Origin: Casuarina equisetifolia
Lineage: Eukaryota; Streptophyta; Magnoliopsida; Fagales; Casuarinaceae
Assembly (NCBI GenBank): GCA_028551475.1
Contig: CM052357.1
Coordinates: 3,596,001-3,660,000 of the forward strand
Direction: 5' to 3'
Length of the DNA stretch: 64,000 nt
The notes under the pieces are model-generated. The model was not told the DNA's origin. It did not search any database and saw nothing but the letters and a program-made list of their open reading frames with translations. Every line of letters begins with the position of its first letter. Within the stretch, counting starts at the first letter, position 1. Positions 60,041 through 64,000 of the stretch are shown piece after piece. A program made the translations under genes and the position numbers.

Positions 60041-62139
60041 TTACGTATAAAACAAATTCAAATTCTTAGACGACAAAGCCAAGTTAAATACATTTATTCA
60101 CATCCTAAAAGCCGTGTTTATAAGCCACGGACAATGTATAAAGAAGAGCTGAAGGAGCTGTAATGCCGGAGGCCCACACCAAATACAAAACAAAGCTTTT
60201 TAATTGAGGCTGTTTATCATCTTTCAAAGAAGGGAAACAGAAAGCGAGAGCAGACAAGAGAATGGCCCTTTTCTGCAAGGAATATTGTACGCTTGGTCGG
60301 TGGAGTTTTCTGCATAAAATGACAAGTGCCATCAAAGACAGGCTTTGGAGTTAACTTGGAGTTAATCTCCGTGGTGAAGGTAAAGCTTTACAAGTTTTTC
60401 CACAAGTTGTTCCGCCGACGATATCTATCACAATCATCTGAAAAGTACCATGTACAAGTTCAACGTAAAAACAGTGAAATGATTTTTGAGGTGATAGGGA
60501 CGGCCATGCACAATGCATGAAAAAGCACACATATGATTCATATGAACAAATGGGGTGTCTGTTTATCTGGAACTTTCATCTCCATATCTAAGTTAAAGTA
60601 GTAAACTTTCATGTCGGTCAATCGAGTAAAATACTGTCAACTCGCTCTGCTAAAATTTTATCGAATTATGTAAATTGAGCAACAAACACGGACATTTTAG
60701 TAATAAAAATTATCAGAATTTTTACGTAATTTAAGATAAATTTTGTAATACTTAGTAAATAATTTTTTTTTAATACACACACTTAAACTCATACATCCAA
60801 GTGTTAAGTTTAAGATTTCTTAGTCCCAAACAATACTTACTCCCAATTAAATTAGGCACTTGTCAACATAAGAACTACTGAATAATGCATCATGCATATA
60901 ATTTTTTATAGCTCTTATACCTATGTTCAATTTAGAAGATATCATTATTGATAAAATATCATTCATCATTTTACTCATATCACTAATTTTGACTCCATAA
61001 CTAATGGCTGAAAATTAGTTAGAAGTTCAGGTTCAAGTATGTCCTTATGAGATTTCTTCCTATTGTGATTTATCAGATTCATAATGATAATAATGTCCTT
61101 TCACAAAGGACGTATTTAGAATTAAATAGGTGATGTGGATAATATTTAAATCTCTTCTTTAAGTTTGTTTTAAGGGTTATGTGAATACTGTGGAGATTTG
61201 GCTATGCTTGGCTTAGTGTGTGGCTTGGTGCATAAGAGATGTGATGCTAGAGAATTGTAGAGCCCTTAAATTTTTGAGAGTCATTGCAAAAATTACTATA
61301 AAATATGGCAGGAAACTTAGAATCTAGTAGAGAGCAGTCAAATTAAAATAGAAAGATAATATTTATAATCTCTTGGTGATTTTCTTAATAAAAAAAAAAA
61401 AGGCAATAAATATATTAGTGACAGCAGTGAACACATGATAGATTTACCTAAACCACCCTAATCTTACGTGTTTTATGTATTCGTGTGTGACTTGTGCACC
61501 TATTAATATACAATGCAACACTTTTGCTACAACACTTCTTGTCTTCTTCATGACTATTGCTAGAGTTAGATACTCATAAAATTATGAATATAAAGTAAGC
61601 AAAAATAAGTTAAATTTGTGGTTGTCCCTAGATCGATTGATGGTAAACGACCCTAATGTCTTAGTTTGACACCCCCATTAACAAAACAAAAAAAGGGAGT
61701 AAGTGGCAAAGAGGGGCCCCCTAGTAGCACCACTCAACACCCACAAATTCAAAAACGAAAAGAATACAAGCTAATCATTCACAAAACAAGTAGAAGTTTT
61801 AGTAGGATTGAATCAATGCTTAATTTCTTGTCTTCCTTGTTAGGACCCTCAAGCACTATTATCACACAACAGGCAATTGTTATGACTGAGACTCATTAGC
61901 TGATCAAGTGGGGAAGAAAAAATTCAACCATTACCCAAAAGTCATAAAACCTATACGGATAGTACCAATCTTGGTAGACAAGGAACAGACAGTAAAACTT
62001 CCTTTTAATATCTCCACGAAAAGGAGGAAAGCCTGAGCCACTAATTTTCTTTTGCCCTACCAATTGCCCCGCCGCAAGGGCAATCTCCTCGTGGGGCCAT
62101 GGAAGCTTGGAATGATTCATGGCGCCTTAGACAGTCGCT
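60041..62139. other. Intergenic, no gene recognised
   Basis: ORFs at 60105-60335 (minus), 61666-61899 (plus) and 61896-62120 (minus) have no recognisable family. A GC-rich patch at 62060-62105 can fold locally (TTGCCC ... GGGCAA). Confidence 0.35.
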
Positions 62140-62600
62140 AATTTTAGCAAAAAGTCATTGAGTGTTCTTGTTGGGCTGATGTGTACGTGAAAACTCTGCA
62201 TTTTCCGCCATTGTTGATCTTTTCTCAAGCTTTGTTCATCGTAAATCCCATTTCTATCAATTTATTATCTTGTCTCTCTTTTCCTGCCAACCTTTCATGA
62301 AGAAAGAACGAGGGTGGTCGGTGGAATTCCACCATTAAAGCCAGATGAATCACTTAAGAAAGGAAGAAGAATCGAGAGAGAGAGGTACCTTTTTCCCTAT
62401 ACGTCCAGGCAACCTTTTGGGACTGAACACTGAGACTTTTGGACAACCTACGATAGAAAGTAAGTGGGACTTTCTGCTTCCCCAACCCCACTTTGCTGTG
62501 TCTCTCAATGGATCTGTCATTTGCACGTGTATCGAGAACTCCTTTTACAAAGTTATGGCCGATATTGCTTCTCCGGCAAAATAAGAATTCTCCATTATTT
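62140..62600. other. Promoter-like or leader-like region, unassigned
   Basis: Mixed composition with pyrimidine-rich runs, a 14-bp perfect palindrome GGTGGAATTCCACC at 62320-62333, and a GA run at 62373-62383. An ORF at 62345-62584 (79 codons) begins just beyond it, but no family was recognised. Confidence 0.25.
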
Positions 62601-63000
62601 AAAATGATACAGAAAGCAGCCCCTAGCTTTCCCTGTCATGAGCCATGTTTGTTTCTTAGAAGAGTATGATTTGTGGAAAAAACTGCTCCGTTGAGAAAAA
62701 CTAACACTAAATCTAAATTTTTAACTTAAAAACTATTTTATGGTTTAGAAAGTTTTTTCTTATTGAAACTTCATCTCAAAACTCTTATTCTTCTATAATA
62801 TATATTCTCTCATATATCAAAAGATATTGAATTTAAACTTGCATAAGATACAGCAAACTTTTATAATTATGTCTAGATCATATGTAATAGTACATGTTAA
62901 GAAAGAAATAATAATCTTTTAATTTACATTTTATTTTAAAAATCTTATATTTTAATTTGTAACCCTTGTCCTCCACATAAAATCTTTTTAAGTTTTCGGT
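62601..63000. other. Intergenic, AT-rich
   Basis: Nothing recognised. Confidence 0.4.
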
Positions 63001-63019
63001 GCGATCATTTGCACATACA

Positions 63020-63460
63020 AAAGGGAATAGATCAGCAAGCAATGGTCGATCAAGAACTGAAGAAGGGAGAGGGGTTGTTGAAGTGAATATCTAGTCCGAC
63101 CGAAGAGAAAGCGAAGGAGACAGCAATTGGGAGCGTTCATCGGGCTTGTCGCATCGTTCTAGTTCTAGAGATCAGGCAGATCAGTCAGCTAACAGGACTT
63201 GACAATTGGGAGCAATGCTTTACGTGAGGGTCAAATCCCATCATGGGGTTTAACAGTTGTGACTTTACATAATGAAGTCCCGATCCATAGTGCAAGAATC
63301 TGATAAATTCTTTTCTCGGGAACCAATCAGGAAGAATCCTGTTTCCACATTGACAATTCCAAGTAAACTTATCCATGACAAGAAAGATCGAATCTCCAAC
63401 CTTTTCTACTTTAAGATGTCGATTAACGAGCCTCTAATAAGTTTGATTTGATGGTGGACG
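63020..63460. other. Compositionally distinct island, possible organelle-derived insert
   Basis: Clearly higher in G and C than both flanks, with purine-rich text (GACCGAAGAGAAAGCGAAGG) like plant mitochondrial intergenic DNA, and a 63-codon minus ORF (FTWNCQCGNRILPDWFPRKE). I could not match it to a particular organelle gene, so this is a guess from composition only. Confidence 0.2.
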
Positions 63461-64000
63461 GCGACTAATGACATGTTTTGTCGATAAAGTCGTAAATCTT
63501 TTTTTATGGAACTATTCATTTCAACAAATGGCTATTGAAATTAATGAAAAATTAGTTAGTTTATGCATCTTACAAATCCTTACAAATGACTCACTTACAG
63601 CAAATTCAAATTTACACCATATTCTCATTATACTCTTCATAATGACAGTCAATTAATACAAATTTATTTTAATCATATCTAATCATATGAGTTGAGTATT
63701 ATTACGGAAATCCGGTTTACATAATAAGAACAAACAGAATAACAATTAATAAAAAAAAAACCTACAAAAAAATAAGAAAATGACACTCTTTATCTTGTAT
63801 ATTTTATAGCCCATTAGTTAATAAAAATGCACTATCTTAGTTACTTAAAGATTACATAAGATTTCTATTCTAAATGAAATTTGATTAATCAAAATTAGTG
63901 TTAGTCATTTTAATGGTCCACCCATCATGCTCCAAATTTCAAGGAGACTAATTATTGCAGGATCACGCTTAAATAATGTTAGTTGTGAAATGATTTGAGT
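63461..64000. other. Intergenic, AT-rich
   Basis: Nothing recognised. Confidence 0.4.

Noticed and set aside
1-64000. CRISPR arrays, bacterial operons, intact tRNA or rRNA genes
   Set aside because: None seen; the window is plant nuclear DNA and the tRNA-like pieces lack a foldable acceptor stem.

Overview
The window is nuclear DNA from a flowering plant, most likely a woody eudicot. The evidence is spliced genes with GT..AG introns, an AT-rich background, plant-only protein families (JAZ/TIFY repressor, chloroplast pyruvate dehydrogenase E1-beta), and decayed Ty1/copia, Ty3/gypsy and LINE elements. Species cannot be read from the sequence alone. Only three genes can be reconstructed with confidence; almost everything else is repeats, transposon relics and unrecognised AT-rich DNA.

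Layout. 1-2.3 kb: a dead Ty3/gypsy polymerase fragment. 2.57-3.57 kb (minus): a complete three-exon JAZ repressor of the JAZ7/JAZ8 type (136 aa), with an N-terminal EAR motif, TIFY motif and Jas motif, and with two G-boxes and a TATA box upstream. 4-12.5 kb: intergenic DNA with small tandem duplications, SINE-like pieces, microsatellites and a diverged repeat array. 13.1-17.8 kb (minus): a five-exon DUF1365 gene (323 aa); its last intron holds an unrecognised plus-strand ORF. 18-21.6 kb: a perfect-stem fold-back, repeats and one orphan exon-like segment. 21.9-25.8 kb (plus): a four-exon chloroplast PDH E1-beta gene (405 aa).

26.5-55 kb is one large accessory block: three head-to-tail copies (A, B, C) of a 4-6 kb segment, all in the same orientation. 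B and C share a 2-3 kb middle part and an internal duplication, so they look younger relative to each other than to A. Copy A carries a LINE relic in place of the middle part. Between B and C lies a nest of retroelements: a plus-strand copia element (about 37.3-48.2 kb) interrupted by a minus-strand copia element (37.68-43.97 kb), by a minus-strand LINE and by a 51-bp insert with an 11-bp target-site duplication. None of the elements has intact coding frames.

55-64 kb is sparse: a LINE relic, tandem duplications, a GC-rich CT-microsatellite region near 58.3 kb that may be a gene start, a tRNA-derived SINE-like sequence near 60.0 kb, and unrecognised DNA. The three genes do not form a pathway: one regulates jasmonate responses in the nucleus, one makes acetyl-CoA for plastid fatty-acid synthesis, and one belongs to a family of unknown biochemical role. 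I found no convincing new biological system; the least explained items are the triplicated segment, the fold-back at 18.6 kb and the orphan coding-like segments.
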